NCBI GenBank assembly: GCA_902780025.1
Contig: CACZDV010000018.1
Coordinates: forward strand, 1 to 55,375
DNA length: 55,375 nucleotides
Direction: 5' to 3'
Source of the DNA: an uncultured Prevotellaceae bacterium
Lineage (GTDB): Bacteria; Bacteroidota; Bacteroidia; Bacteroidales; Bacteroidaceae
The notes beneath the pieces were generated by a model. The model was not told the DNA's origin, did not search any database, and was given only the letters and a program-made list of their open reading frames with translations. Shown here in pieces: positions 30,508-40,075 of this stretch. A program made the translations under genes and the position numbers. The first letter of the stretch is position 1, and every line of letters begins with the position of its first letter.

Positions 30508-31707
30508 TTACTTCACAGAGAATTTGTAAGCTGCGTGGCTATAGTATTTTTCGCCGGGGTTGAGCACAGGGCTTGCCCACTCAGGATGGTTGGGGCTGTC
30601 GGGGAACTTCTGGCTCTCGAGGCAGATGCTGACATGCTGCGGATACTTCTTGCCGAGCTTGCGGACAATGTCCTCCTCGCCGTTGACACCCTGGAAGTTG
30701 CCGCTATAGACCTGAACACCAGGCTCGTTAGTGTACATCTCCATGAAGATGCCGCTCTTGGGACTGTAGAGTGAAGCGCAAACCTGCGTGTCGTCGCCCT
30801 TGCCGTCCTTATAGGTATTCAGGCACCAGTTGTGGTCGTAGCCGTGAGCGTTCTTCGTCTGATAGTACTCTGACTTGATAGAGTCGCCAACGGCGTGCGG
30901 GGTACGGAAGTCCATCGGAGTGCCCTCAACGGGAAGAATCTTGCCTGTAGGCATATAGCTGAAGTCAGCCTCGGTGAAGTTGTCGGCATTCACGTAGAGC
31001 ACCTGGTCGTAGCCGGGGTTCTCCAAATCACCGCTCAGGTTGTAGTAGTTGTGGTTGGTCTGGTTGATGATGGTCGGCTTGTCAGTCTCAGCTTCCCATG
31101 TAATGTCCAGCGTATTGTCGTCTGTAATCTTGTAGGTAGTGACGGCAGTAATGGTTCCAGGGAATCCGTTCTCGCCGTCCTCGGCCACGATGGTAAGCTT
31201 TAACGTTTTGCTGTCAACTTGCTCAGCATCATATACTTTATTCATCCAGCCTGTGGCACCGCCACCGTGCAGAGAGTGAATACGGGTGTCGCCATCATGC
31301 GGGTCGTTCTGGCGCAGCTGATAGGCCTCTTCGCCAATCTTGAACTTGCCGTCGCAGATGCGGTTAGCATAGCGGCCGACGCTGGAACCGTAGTCGGTGG
31401 GGGAGTTCAGCGTGTCAGCATACTGGGCGATGTTGTCGAAACCCAGCACCACGTCGGTGGGATTGCCGTCCTTGTCAGGAACAACGAGCGAGACCACACG
31501 TCCGCCGTAGTTGGTGATGCACACCTCCATGCCGTTCTCGTTCTTCAGGGTGAAGAGCTTCACGGGCTTCTCCTGGATGGTGGTGTCAAACTTGGCAGGG
31601 TCGAGACCCGATACCGTGAGCTGCGGAGCCTGCTGTCCGCCAGCACATGCAGTAAGCATTGCAACTGCAACGCCCATGCCTAAAATGCTACCTTTCAGGT
31701 TTTTCAT
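30508..31707 (-). CDS. Aldose 1-epimerase (mutarotase), lipoprotein
   Basis: A 399-residue galactose-mutarotase-like beta-sandwich that interconverts alpha and beta anomers of aldoses. Family motifs: GGRVVSLVVPDKDG (about 69-82), VGRYANRI (about 110-117), LHGGGATGWM (about 144-153), NQTNHNYYNLSG with the catalytic His (about 215-226), and PHAVGDSI. The N terminus is a lipoprotein signal (VAMLTAC, Cys21), so the enzyme should be anchored in the periplasm. There it can supply the right anomer to the transporters downstream. First gene of the probable arabinose operon. Confidence 0.9.
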   Translation of the reverse strand: MKNLKGSILGMGVAVAMLTACAGGQQAPQLTVSGLDPAKFDTTIQEKPVKLFTLKNENGMEVCITNYGGRVVSLVVPDKDGNPTDVVLGFDNIAQYADTLNSPTDYGSSVGRYANRICDGKFKIGEEAYQLRQNDPHDGDTRIHSLHGGGATGWMNKVYDAEQVDSKTLKLTIVAEDGENGFPGTITAVTTYKITDDNTLDITWEAETDKPTIINQTNHNYYNLSGDLENPGYDQVLYVNADNFTEADFSYMPTGKILPVEGTPMDFRTPHAVGDSIKSEYYQTKNAHGYDHNWCLNTYKDGKGDDTQVCASLYSPKSGIFMEMYTNEPGVQVYSGNFQGVNGEEDIVRKLGKKYPQHVSICLESQKFPDSPNHPEWASPVLNPGEKYYSHAAYKFSVK

Positions 31708-31733
31708 TGTAATTGGTTTTTAGTTTAAATTTA

Positions 31734-31764
31734 CATTATTACAAATTTGGGTGTAAATTTACAA
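31734..31764 (-). promoter_or_regulatory. Arabinose operon promoter with palindromic operator candidate
   Basis: On the minus strand TTG (31762-31764) and TAATAATG (31734-31741, two mismatches to TAnnTTTG) are 20 bases apart. The spacer contains a perfect 12-bp palindrome TGTAAATTTACA at 31752-31763. A near copy, TTTAAATTTACA, is at 31724-31735. The position over the core promoter fits a repressor site, possibly for AraR. Confidence 0.45.
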
Positions 31765-31790
31765 CATTTATTTGAAACGACAATGAAAAA

Positions 31791-31835
31791 AGGTAAAAAA
31801 AAGAGCGGTAGGGTGTAAATAAGACACCCTACCGC
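31791..31835 (-). terminator. Intrinsic terminator after rpsA
   Basis: A 12-bp perfect stem (31805-31816 with 31824-31835) with a 7-base loop is followed on the minus strand by a run of Ts (A-tract on the plus strand at about 31785-31802). It ends the rpsA transcript. Confidence 0.85.
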
Positions 31836-31860
31836 CGATATTTAACGGTTTTTTACGATT

Positions 31861-33648
31861 TTACTCGCCTTTTTCCATCTTAGCCTTCAGTTCAGCCAGG
31901 ACGTCGATGTCGCCAAGCGTGGTGCTGGCAGCAACGTTCTCAATCTTCGGAGCGTCGTCTTTCTTGGCGGCACGGGGAGCAGCCTTCTTGGCGGCAGCCT
32001 TCTTCTCCTCACGCTGAGGATCCTCGAAAGTGCGGCTGTGGCTCAGGATGATGCGCTTGCTGTCCTTGTTGAACTCAATCACCTTGAACGGCAACTCCTC
32101 GCCCTGCTGAGCCTGAGAGCCGTCCTCCTTCTGGAGGTGCTTAGGAGTAGCGAAGCCTTCCACGTTCTCGTCGAGAGCAACAACGGCGCCCTTCTCCAGA
32201 AGCTCGGTAATCTTACCGGTGTGGACAGAACCGACGGTGTACTTCTCCTCGAAGACATCCCAAGGATTGTCCTCAAGCTGCTTGTGACCGAGGCTCAGAC
32301 GACGGTTCTCCTTGTCGATGTCGAGCACGATAACGTCAATCTGGGCACCAACCTGCGTGAACTCTGAGGGGTGCTTCACCTTCTTGGTCCAGCTGAGGTC
32401 GCTGATGTGAATCAGACCGTCAACACCCTCCTCCAGTTCAACGAATACGCCGAAGTTGGTGAAGTTGCGAACCTTGGCATTGTGCTTAGAGCCAACAGGA
32501 TACTTGGTCTCGATAGCCTCCCAGGGATCTTCCTTGAGCTGCTTGATACCGAGCGACATCTTGCGCTCATCGCGGTCGAGGGTCAGGATGACAGCCTCCA
32601 CCTCGTCGCCAACCTTCAGGAACTCCTGAGCTGAGCGCAGGTGCTGGCTCCAAGACATCTCGCTGACGTGGATCAGACCCTCAACACCGGGCTGAATCTC
32701 AACGAATGCACCGTAGTCGGCGATAACGACAACCTTACCAGTTACGTGGTCACCCACCTTGAGCTCAGCATCCAGAGCATCCCAGGGATGCGGAGTCAGC
32801 TGCTTCAGACCGAGGGCGATGCGCTTCTTCTCGTCGTCGAAGTCGAGGATAACGACATTGATCTTCTGGTCGAGCTCGACCACCTTCTTCGGGTCGTCGA
32901 CGCGGCCCCAGCTGAGGTCGGTGATGTGGATGAGTCCGTCAACACCGCCCAGGTCAACGAATACACCGTAAGAAGTGATGTTCTTGACGGTACCTTCGAG
33001 GATCTGACCCTTCTCGAGCTTGCCGATGATTTCCTTCTTCTGTGCCTCCAGCTCGGCCTCGATGAGAGCCTTGTGAGAGACAACCACGTTGCGGAACTCA
33101 TGGTTGATCTTCACAATCTTGAACTCCATAGTCTTACCAACGAACTGGTCATAGTCGCGTATGGGGTGAACGTCGATCTGCGAACCGGGCAGGAATGCCT
33201 CAATGCCGAATACGTCGACAATCATACCGCCCTTCGTGCGGCACTTGATGAAGCCCTGTACAATCTCCTCAGCCTCGAGAGCTGCGTTGACGCGGTCCCA
33301 AGCCTTGCTCAGGCGAGCCTTCTTGTGTGACAGGATGAGCTGACCCTTCTTGTCCTCAGCGCTCTCCACGTAGACCTCTACGCTGTCACCGATCTTCAGG
33401 TCGGGATTGTAACGGAATTCAGAAGCGGGGATGATACCGTCGCTCTTGTAACCGATGTTGACAACAACTTCCTTCTTGTCAACAGAGATGACCTTACCGT
33501 CAACTACCTGATGGTCGGCTACTTTGTTCAGGGTTTCGTCGTAGGCCTTGTCAAGCTCTTCCTTGCTGACGTTTGCTACGATGCCATTCTCAAACTCATC
33601 CCAGTTGAACTCGTCGAGCGGCTTTACGTTCTTTGTTAATTCTGACAT
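31861..33648 (-). CDS. rpsA: 30S ribosomal protein S1
   Basis: A 595-residue protein with six S1 RNA-binding repeats (roughly 47-112, 130-196, 212-282, 297-368, 384-455, 470-538). The best conserved are GVDGLIHITDLSW, GVEGLIHVSEMSW and GVDGLIHISDLSW. It helps load mRNA on the ribosome, which matters in Bacteroidetes where Shine-Dalgarno sequences are weak. A Lys/Ala-rich tail (about 548-570) precedes the C terminus. The longest frame uses a GTG at 33675; the ATG at 33648 gives the family start MSELTKN. A 138-base structured leader lies upstream. Confidence 0.95.
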   Translation of the reverse strand: MSELTKNVKPLDEFNWDEFENGIVANVSKEELDKAYDETLNKVADHQVVDGKVISVDKKEVVVNIGYKSDGIIPASEFRYNPDLKIGDSVEVYVESAEDKKGQLILSHKKARLSKAWDRVNAALEAEEIVQGFIKCRTKGGMIVDVFGIEAFLPGSQIDVHPIRDYDQFVGKTMEFKIVKINHEFRNVVVSHKALIEAELEAQKKEIIGKLEKGQILEGTVKNITSYGVFVDLGGVDGLIHITDLSWGRVDDPKKVVELDQKINVVILDFDDEKKRIALGLKQLTPHPWDALDAELKVGDHVTGKVVVIADYGAFVEIQPGVEGLIHVSEMSWSQHLRSAQEFLKVGDEVEAVILTLDRDERKMSLGIKQLKEDPWEAIETKYPVGSKHNAKVRNFTNFGVFVELEEGVDGLIHISDLSWTKKVKHPSEFTQVGAQIDVIVLDIDKENRRLSLGHKQLEDNPWDVFEEKYTVGSVHTGKITELLEKGAVVALDENVEGFATPKHLQKEDGSQAQQGEELPFKVIEFNKDSKRIILSHSRTFEDPQREEKKAAAKKAAPRAAKKDDAPKIENVAASTTLGDIDVLAELKAKMEKGE

Positions 33649-33786
33649 AATTGTTTTTCTCTTGCCCCTTCTCACGAATGGGGCACTTTTGACCAGGACA
33701 GACGTTTACCAGGTCGATTTTTTGTAAGTTAATATTCAATAGAAGCAGCGTCTGTTCTTACTCCTATCTGCCCTTTTTGAGCAAAG
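33649..33786 (-). promoter_or_regulatory. Structured rpsA mRNA leader
   Basis: About 138 bases separate the promoter from the start codon. A hairpin TGCCCC/GGGGCA (33663-33668 with 33680-33685) lies close to the start. A longer-range pairing ACAGACG/CGTCTGT joins about 33751-33757 to 33699-33705. Such a leader could be a site of S1 autoregulation; this is inferred from structure only. Confidence 0.45.
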
Positions 33787-33792
33787 CGGCTG

Positions 33793-33800
33793 CAAAGTTA
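33793..33800 (-). promoter_or_regulatory. rpsA promoter -7 box
   Basis: Minus-strand TAACTTTG. The -33 region falls in the rho terminator hairpin and is not clear. Confidence 0.5.
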
Positions 33801-33810
33801 CTGATTTTCA

Positions 33811-33851
33811 GCCACAAAAAAGCACCGACTCTGTTGAAAGCCGGTGCTTTT
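33811..33851 (-). terminator. Intrinsic terminator after rho
   Basis: A 10-bp stem, AAAAGCACCG at 33818-33827 with CGGTGCTTTT at 33842-33851, followed on the minus strand by a T run. It separates rho from rpsA. Confidence 0.8.
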
Positions 33852-33866
33852 ACGTTTATTTAACAA

Positions 33867-35807
33867 TTATCCGTTCATTGATATGAGGAACTCCTCATTC
33901 GAGCGGCTCTGAACCAATCGGTCGCGGATGGTGTTCATGGCTTCTATCGGGTTCATCTCGGCAATGAACTTGCGAACTATCCACATACGGTTGAGCGTCG
34001 TCGGGTCTTGCAGCAGGTCGTCGCGGCGAGTCGAAGACTGAACGAGATCGATAGCCGGGAAGATGCGCTTGTTAGACAGCGAACGATTAAGCTGGATTTC
34101 GGAGTTACCCGTACCCTTGAACTCCTCGAAAATAACTTCATCCATCTTGGAACCGGTATCAACGAGAGCCGTAGCAATGATGGTCAGCGAACCGCCACCT
34201 TCGATGTTACGGGCTGCACCGAAGAAGCGCTTGGGCTTCTGCAGGGCATTGGCATCGACACCACCCGTCAGTACCTTTCCAGAAGCTGGGGCGACGGTGT
34301 TATAGGCACGAGCCAGACGGGTAATCGAGTCGAGGAAGATGACTACGTCGTGACCACACTCTACCATGCGCTTGGCTTTCTCCAAGACAATGCCAGCAAT
34401 CTTGACATGACGGTCAGCGGGTTCGTCGAAGGTAGAGGCAATAACCTCAGCATCGACGGTGCGGGCCATATCGGTAACCTCCTCAGGACGCTCGTCGATG
34501 AGTAGCATCATGATGTACGCCTCGGGGTGGTTGGCAGCAATGGCGTTGGCAATGTCCTTCATCAAGATGGTCTTACCAGTCTTGGGCTGAGCCACGATGA
34601 GGGCGCGCTGACCTTTACCGATAGGTGAGAAGAGATCGACAATGCGTACCGAAGGATTGGTGGTCTGCGGGTCGCCGCAGAGCTTGAACTTCTCTTCGGG
34701 GAACAGCGGCGTCAGGTGTTCAAAGCTGACACGGTCGCGCACCTCGTTAGGATTACGTCCGTTGATGCTGGTGATGTTCGACAAAGCGAAATACTTCTCA
34801 TTGTCATGAGGCGGACGGACGGTACACTCCACGACGTCACCCGTCTTCAGGCTCCACTTCTTAATCTGCTGCGGAGCAACGTAGATGTCATCGGGCGACG
34901 ACAGGTAGTTGTAGTCGCTGGAGCGCAGGAATCCGTAACCACCGTCCTGCAGTATCTCGAGTACACCATTACCTGTGATGATGTCGTCGAAATCATACCT
35001 GTCATTATTAACACCGTTAGGTGCAGGACGCTGAGCGACAGGCTGCATATCCTGAACGTGCTGGATCACTGGGCGATCAAACATATCGAGGGTTGGGATG
35101 GCTCCTTGGTCTTCTATAGGCAGGTCTTCTACGATGATGAAATCCGTGCCATCATTGGGGTCATCTTCCCATACGCCTTCCGGATTAGCCTGAACAATTG
35201 CTTCCTCTTGGTTATGCTGTGACAAATGTTCTTGTAGCTGCTCCAGCATTTCAGGTGAAGTGGTTTCTCCATCATCTACGGGTTGAGCAAAATCAGCAGC
35301 CTCTGGAATAATCTCTTCAGATGCTACGGGCTGTTCCGGCTCGTTTTCCTCTTTCTGTACTTGAGCCTCTTTCGCAGCGGCTTCAGCAGCAATAGCAGCA
35401 AGCTCAGCCTTGGACTTGCGACCACGTTTCTTGGGGGCGGGCTTCTTCTCTTCCGTCTCCTCTGCGGGTGCTTCGACAGTTGTCGTTGCTTCTGCGGGTG
35501 CTTCAACTGGTACATCTGAGAACAGCGACGGAGCTTCAGCAGATTTCTTTCCTCGGCTCTTGACGTCAAAATTCTCACCTTCATTGCCGTTGACAGTATA
35601 CACACGGTCAGTGTCTTTCTTTACTATTCTTGTTCTCTTACGCTTAGCTTGGCTGTCGCCGGAAGCACTTTGCTCGGCAGCTTTATCAAGGATGGCATAG
35701 ATGACGTTTTCCAGCGTCTCATCCTGGCTTACCTTGATACCCAATTCCTGCGCAATGCCCATCAGCTGGGCAATTTCCATCTGTTCAAGTTGTTCTTTGG
35801 TATACAT
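33867..35807 (-). CDS. rho: Transcription termination factor Rho with long acidic insert
   Basis: A 646-residue hexameric RNA helicase. The N-terminal helix bundle (1-45) is followed by a low-complexity acidic, Ala/Glu/Lys-rich stretch at about 45-260. Next come the cold-shock-type RNA-binding domain (about 275-345; [21 protein letters not shown]) and the ATPase core with Walker A QPKTGKT (about 400-406), Walker [11 protein letters not shown] and the Q-loop region [12 protein letters not shown]. coli Rho is about 420 residues. The insert matches Bacteroides Rho, whose disordered region has been reported to drive phase separation. The rest is canonical. Confidence 0.95.
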   Translation of the reverse strand: MYTKEQLEQMEIAQLMGIAQELGIKVSQDETLENVIYAILDKAAEQSASGDSQAKRKRTRIVKKDTDRVYTVNGNEGENFDVKSRGKKSAEAPSLFSDVPVEAPAEATTTVEAPAEETEEKKPAPKKRGRKSKAELAAIAAEAAAKEAQVQKEENEPEQPVASEEIIPEAADFAQPVDDGETTSPEMLEQLQEHLSQHNQEEAIVQANPEGVWEDDPNDGTDFIIVEDLPIEDQGAIPTLDMFDRPVIQHVQDMQPVAQRPAPNGVNNDRYDFDDIITGNGVLEILQDGGYGFLRSSDYNYLSSPDDIYVAPQQIKKWSLKTGDVVECTVRPPHDNEKYFALSNITSINGRNPNEVRDRVSFEHLTPLFPEEKFKLCGDPQTTNPSVRIVDLFSPIGKGQRALIVAQPKTGKTILMKDIANAIAANHPEAYIMMLLIDERPEEVTDMARTVDAEVIASTFDEPADRHVKIAGIVLEKAKRMVECGHDVVIFLDSITRLARAYNTVAPASGKVLTGGVDANALQKPKRFFGAARNIEGGGSLTIIATALVDTGSKMDEVIFEEFKGTGNSEIQLNRSLSNKRIFPAIDLVQSSTRRDDLLQDPTTLNRMWIVRKFIAEMNPIEAMNTIRDRLVQSRSNEEFLISMNG

Positions 35808-35929
35808 AGAATTATACGAAATAATATGCGTTGTTGAATTAAAAAGATTGGTGAAAACGCTTCACGTGATCGTTTCAAGAAACGCTTGCATAGTGCAAGA
35901 ACGGAAACGCTGATTTGGAAAATCGACTG

Positions 35930-35960
35930 CAAAGGTAATGATTATTTCTGAAACAGCCAA
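35930..35960 (-). promoter_or_regulatory. rho promoter
   Basis: Minus-strand TACCTTTG at 35930-35937 with TTG at 35958-35960, 20 bases apart. The rho leader is about 120 bases long. It is back to back with the engB promoter. Confidence 0.65.
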
Positions 35961-35980
35961 ACTATTTCGATTCTTTTTTG

Positions 35981-35988
35981 TACCTTTG
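35981..35988 (+). promoter_or_regulatory. engB promoter -7 box
   Basis: TACCTTTG lies 22 bases before the engB ATG at 36010. The longest frame, from 35938, contains this box. Confidence 0.55.
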
Positions 35989-36009
35989 CACCGAAAAAAT
36001 AAAAATGAT

Positions 36010-36615
36010 ATGGAAATAAAGACTGCAGAATTCACCCTTAGTGCTCCTATGGTCAGCATGTGTCCTGAGGATACAAAGCCTGAATATGCCTTCATCGGAC
36101 GTTCCAACGTTGGCAAATCGAGTCTCATCAATATGCTGACCAACCACAAGAAATTGGCCAAGACGAGTGCCACCCCCGGCAAAACGCTGCTCATCAACCA
36201 CTTTATTATAAATAAGGAGTGGTATTTGGTCGACCTGCCTGGTTACGGTTTTGCCAAACGCTCGAAGAAAGAGATTGACAAACTGGACCAGATGATACGA
36301 GGCTATATTCTGCAGCGTGAGCAGCTGGTCAACGTGTTTGTCTTGGTGGACGTACGTCTGGAACCTCAGAAGATTGACCTTGAGTTCATCGAGTGGCTGG
36401 GCGTCTCGTCGGTTCCCTTCGCCATCGTCTTCACCAAGGCCGACAAGCTGACGGCTAACAAGGCCCGTCAGGCGGTAGAGGCATACAAGCACAAACTGTT
36501 GGAGACGTGGGAGGAACTGCCGCCCATTTTCCTGACCTCATCAGAGAAGAAAGAGGGTAGGGAAGAGGTGCTCCAGTATATTGACGACATCAACCAATCG
36601 CTGAAGAATGGCTAA
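36010..36615 (+). CDS. engB: Ribosome biogenesis GTP-binding protein EngB/YsxC
   Basis: A 201-residue TRAFAC GTPase needed for 50S assembly. G1 GRSNVGKSS (about 32-40), G2 region TSATPGKT (about 58-65), G3 DLPGYG (about 77-82), G4 TKAD (about 144-147) and G5 TSS are all visible. The N-terminal FTLSAP strand is family-typical. The ATG at 36010 follows the -7 box and gives the usual length, while the longest frame would begin inside the promoter region. Its 3' end overlaps the ABC-F gene by 8 bases, so both ribosome-related proteins are co-expressed. Confidence 0.94.
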   Translation: MEIKTAEFTLSAPMVSMCPEDTKPEYAFIGRSNVGKSSLINMLTNHKKLAKTSATPGKTLLINHFIINKEWYLVDLPGYGFAKRSKKEIDKLDQMIRGYILQREQLVNVFVLVDVRLEPQKIDLEFIEWLGVSSVPFAIVFTKADKLTANKARQAVEAYKHKLLETWEELPPIFLTSSEKKEGREEVLQYIDDINQSLKNG

Positions 36616-38383
36616 GGACACCCCCTATCTGGACGTTCAGCACCTGACGAAGTCGTTCGGTTCGCTGGTACTGTTTGAGGACATCAACTTCTCGGTGGCT
36701 GAAGGGCAGCACGTGGGACTCATTGCCAAGAACGGTACGGGCAAGTCGACGCTGCTCAGCATCTTGACGGGCCATGAGGGCTACGACAGCGGCGACATCA
36801 TCTACCGTCGTGACATTCGTATAGGTATGCTGGAACAATCGCCGACGTTCGACCCTGAGGAGTCGGTACTCGATGCTTGCTTTAATCATCAAGGCGATCC
36901 AGAGAAGGTGTTGAAGGCTAAACAGATTCTAACGAAACTGAAAATACGCGACCTGACACAGCCGATGGGACAGCTCAGCGGTGGTCAGCAGAAGCGTGTG
37001 GCACTGGCCAACGTGCTCATCACCGAACCTGACTTCCTGATACTTGACGAGCCGACAAACCATTTGGACCTGGAGATGATAGAATGGCTCGAGGGCTTCC
37101 TGCAGCGTGGCAACAAGACGCTGCTCATGGTGACCCACGACCGCTTCTTCCTCGACCGCGTCTGTTCACTCATCCTCGAACTGGACGACCGCACCATCTA
37201 CACCTATCGTGGCAACTACTCGTACTATCTGGAGAAACGCCAGGAGCGCATCGACAACAAACGGGCGGAGATTATGCGTGCCAACAACCTGTATCGGACG
37301 GAACTGGAGTGGATGCGCCGCATGCCGCAGGCCCGTGGCCACAAGGCGAAATACCGCGAGGATGCTTTCTATGAGTTAGAGCGCGTGGCCAAGCAGCGCA
37401 TTGAGGAACGGCAAGTCAGGTTGAAGTCGCGTAATGTTTACATCGGCTCCAAGATATTCGAGTGTCAGTATGTGTCGAAGGCTTTCGACGAGCATGTCAT
37501 CCTAAAGGATTTCTATTACAACTTCTCACGCTTCGAGAAGATGGGCATCGTCGGCAACAACGGCACGGGCAAGTCGACGTTCATCAAGATGCTGCTCGGA
37601 CAGGTTCCCGTTGACAGCGGGCATTTCGACATTGGCGATACTGTCAACTTCGGGTATTTCTCGCAGGAAGGTCTGCAATTCGATGAGCAGCAGAAGGTTA
37701 TTGATGTCATTAAAGATATAGCAGAGTATATCGACATGGGCGGTGGCAAGCACTTTGCGGCCTCACAACTGCTGCAGTACTTCCTCTTTACGCCCGAACA
37801 GCAGCACAACTATATTTACAAGCTCTCTGGCGGTGAACGGCGCAAGTTGTACCTCTGTACGGTATTGATGCGTAATCCCAACTTCCTGGTACTCGACGAG
37901 CCCACAAACGACCTCGACATCGTGACACTGCAGATACTGGAAGAATACCTGCAGGACTTCCCCGGCTGCGTCATCGTCGTGAGCCACGACCGTTATTTCA
38001 TGGACAAGATAGTGGACCATCTGCTGGTGTTCGAGGGCGACGGCGTCATTAAAGACTTCCCAGGCAATTACACGCAGTACCGCCAGTGGCAGTCGTTGCA
38101 GCCTAAAGACGCGTCATCGAAAACCTCGCAAAACGCACCGGAGAAGAAGGACTACCATAATGATACGCGTCGCCGTATGTCGTACAAAGAGAAGATGGAG
38201 TTCGAACGGCTGACGAAAGAGATAGAACAACTTGAGGCTGAACAACGCCAGATAGAAGAAGCGCTGTGTGGCAGTACGACCTCTGTGGATGAAATCACGG
38301 CCATGAGCAAACGACTGCCGGTACTGAAGGAAGAGCTGGACGAGAAGTCGCTGCGTTGGTTAGAACTTTCTGAAATAGCATAA
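36608..38383 (+). CDS. ABC-F ATPase, Uup-like
   Basis: A 591-residue soluble protein with two ABC domains: AKNGTGKST (about 39-47), LSGGQQKR and [16 protein letters not shown]; then [18 protein letters not shown] and [18 protein letters not shown]-terminal coiled coil (about 520-585; [19 protein letters not shown]) is the DNA- or ribosome-binding tail of the Uup branch. ABC-F proteins of this kind act on ribosomes and in Uup's case on branched DNA. It differs from EttA at 7.7 kb by this tail. It overlaps engB and is followed by recR after one base. Confidence 0.88.
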   Translation: MAKDTPYLDVQHLTKSFGSLVLFEDINFSVAEGQHVGLIAKNGTGKSTLLSILTGHEGYDSGDIIYRRDIRIGMLEQSPTFDPEESVLDACFNHQGDPEKVLKAKQILTKLKIRDLTQPMGQLSGGQQKRVALANVLITEPDFLILDEPTNHLDLEMIEWLEGFLQRGNKTLLMVTHDRFFLDRVCSLILELDDRTIYTYRGNYSYYLEKRQERIDNKRAEIMRANNLYRTELEWMRRMPQARGHKAKYREDAFYELERVAKQRIEERQVRLKSRNVYIGSKIFECQYVSKAFDEHVILKDFYYNFSRFEKMGIVGNNGTGKSTFIKMLLGQVPVDSGHFDIGDTVNFGYFSQEGLQFDEQQKVIDVIKDIAEYIDMGGGKHFAASQLLQYFLFTPEQQHNYIYKLSGGERRKLYLCTVLMRNPNFLVLDEPTNDLDIVTLQILEEYLQDFPGCVIVVSHDRYFMDKIVDHLLVFEGDGVIKDFPGNYTQYRQWQSLQPKDASSKTSQNAPEKKDYHNDTRRRMSYKEKMEFERLTKEIEQLEAEQRQIEEALCGSTTSVDEITAMSKRLPVLKEELDEKSLRWLELSEIA

Positions 38384-38384
38384 T

Positions 38385-39002
38385 ATGGAACAACAATACC
38401 CCTCAAGACTATTGGAGAACGCCGTATCGCAGTTCTCGCGGCTGCCAGGCATAGGACGCAAGACAGCACTACGGTTGGTGCTTCACTTGCTGCGTCAGGA
38501 CACGGAGGACGTCGAGCAGCTGGCTTCGGCACTGACCACGATGAAGCGTGAAGTGAAGCATTGCAACGTGTGCCACAATATCAGCGATCAGGATGTGTGC
38601 CCCATCTGCAGCGACCCTCGGCGTGACCGTAGTACGGTTTGTGTGGTGGAAAACATTCAGGACGTGATGGCCATTGAGAACACGCAGCAGTTTCATGGGC
38701 TTTACCATGTGTTGGGAGGCGTCATTTCGCCTATGGACGGCATTGGCCCCTCCGATTTGGAGATACAGTCGCTGGTCGACAGGGTAGGGCAGGGCGATGT
38801 TGACGAGGTTATATTGGCGCTGAGTCCAACGATGGAAGGCGATACCACCAACTTTTATATTTTTCGCAAGTTAGCTTCTTATCCGCAACTCAAGGTAACT
38901 GTCATTGCACGTGGTATTAGTGTTGGCGACGAGTTGGAATATACTGATGAGGTAACATTAGGTCGCAGCATATTAAATCGCACGTTATTCGAAACCAAAT
39001 AA
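38385..39002 (+). CDS. recR: Recombination mediator protein RecR
   Basis: A 205-residue RecR. The N-terminal helix-hairpin-helix ([19 protein letters not shown], about 17-35), the four-cysteine zinc finger ([16 protein letters not shown], about 58-73) and the TOPRIM domain ([14 protein letters not shown], about 86-99) occur in the family order. It ends in the conserved [19 protein letters not shown] stretch. With RecO and RecF it loads RecA at gaps. The ATG at 38385 follows the ABC-F stop by one base. The operon engB, ABC-F, recR continues into the small membrane gene. Confidence 0.95.
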   Translation: MEQQYPSRLLENAVSQFSRLPGIGRKTALRLVLHLLRQDTEDVEQLASALTTMKREVKHCNVCHNISDQDVCPICSDPRRDRSTVCVVENIQDVMAIENTQQFHGLYHVLGGVISPMDGIGPSDLEIQSLVDRVGQGDVDEVILALSPTMEGDTTNFYIFRKLASYPQLKVTVIARGISVGDELEYTDEVTLGRSILNRTLFETK

Positions 39003-39014
39003 GTTTTAAAAGAT

Positions 39015-39254
39015 ATGAACGAGACAACCCTACAATTCCTGCTTACCACAACGATGGAAATAGCCACGCTGGCCTGTGCTTACTTGGGCCTGCGACTGTT
39101 CCGCCACAACAAGTGGCTGCGTTTGGCTATCATTGTGGTGCCGTTGTTGATTAACACCTTATTATATATAATATACCGTACGCCGACGTTCTTCTACCTC
39201 GGTGTCATACTTTTGCTTTGCTTACCGTTCGTATGGCCAAGAAAATCAGCATAG
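39015..39254 (+). CDS. Small membrane protein of unknown function
   Basis: A 79-residue protein with two to three hydrophobic helices (about 5-27, 35-52 and 56-73) and a basic end (PRKSA). No catalytic motif is seen. It lies 12 bases after recR, and its last 22 bases overlap the start of the glycosyltransferase gene. That coupling suggests a membrane partner for the transferase or its product, but this rests on position only. It is likely real because the hydrophobic pattern runs the full length and the gene fits the operon spacing. Confidence 0.65.
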   Translation: MNETTLQFLLTTTMEIATLACAYLGLRLFRHNKWLRLAIIVVPLLINTLLYIIYRTPTFFYLGVILLLCLPFVWPRKSA

Positions 39255-40075
39255 TCATTGTCAGCTACAATGTGCGCAGCTATCTGGACCAGTGTCTGCT
39301 GAGCGTTCAGAAGGCGGTGGAAGGTATCGATGCGGAGGTATTCGTCGTCGACAATGCTTCGTCAGACGATACAATGAGGGTGTTGCCTCCGCGCTATCCC
39401 TGGGTAACGTTCATCGCCAGCGAAGAGAACTTGGGCTTTGCGCGCGGCAACAATCTGGCTATCCGTCAGGCCACGGGTGAGTACGTGCTGCTGCTGAATC
39501 CTGACACCACGGTGGCAGAGAACACGCTGCGCGATGCCCTGCAGTTTATGGACGCCCACCCAAAAGCTGGGGGAACTGGTGTGATGATGCATAATGAGGA
39601 CGGAAGCGTTGCCCCTGAGTCGCGTCGTGCCATTCCTACACCTTGGGTCTCGGCTCTGAAGATGCTGGGGTTCACACGCCGCTACTATATGAGCCATCTG
39701 CCGTGGGATGAACCATGCCAGATTGAGGTTATCAGTGGCGCTTTCTGTCTGCTGCGACACGCAGCACTCGACCAAATAGGACTATTGGACGAGAGCTTTT
39801 TTATGTATGGCGAAGACATTGACCTGAGTTATCGCCTGCTGAAAGGGGGCTGGCAGAACTGGTACCTGCCACTGCACATCACCCATTTCAAGGGTAAGTC
39901 CACTAACAAATCTGAGTTCCGATACGTCCACGTCTTCTACCAGGCTATGCTCATCTTTTTCCGTAAGCATTACAGTCACCTAAGCCTCTTTTATACATTA
40001 CCAGTGAAGATGGCTATCTATTTCCGTGCCTTCGTGGCGCTTATTGACATTTTACGACAAAAATTGCATATATGA
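39233..40075 (+). CDS. Glycosyltransferase family 2 (rhamnosyl-type)
   Basis: A 280-residue GT-A fold enzyme. The nucleotide-binding strand KISIVIVSYNVRSYLDQCL is at about 4-22, VVDNASSD at about 38-45, and the metal-binding DxD-like LLNPDTTV at about 90-97. The acceptor-loop ISGAFCLLR and ESFFMYGEDIDLSYRL (about 184-199, with the ED catalytic region) are typical of WbbL-like rhamnosyltransferases. It probably adds a sugar to a surface glycan or lipid carrier. The ATG at 39233 is preferred to an upstream TTG. Its TGA overlaps the next ATG (ATGA). Confidence 0.87.
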   Translation: MAKKISIVIVSYNVRSYLDQCLLSVQKAVEGIDAEVFVVDNASSDDTMRVLPPRYPWVTFIASEENLGFARGNNLAIRQATGEYVLLLNPDTTVAENTLRDALQFMDAHPKAGGTGVMMHNEDGSVAPESRRAIPTPWVSALKMLGFTRRYYMSHLPWDEPCQIEVISGAFCLLRHAALDQIGLLDESFFMYGEDIDLSYRLLKGGWQNWYLPLHITHFKGKSTNKSEFRYVHVFYQAMLIFFRKHYSHLSLFYTLPVKMAIYFRAFVALIDILRQKLHI

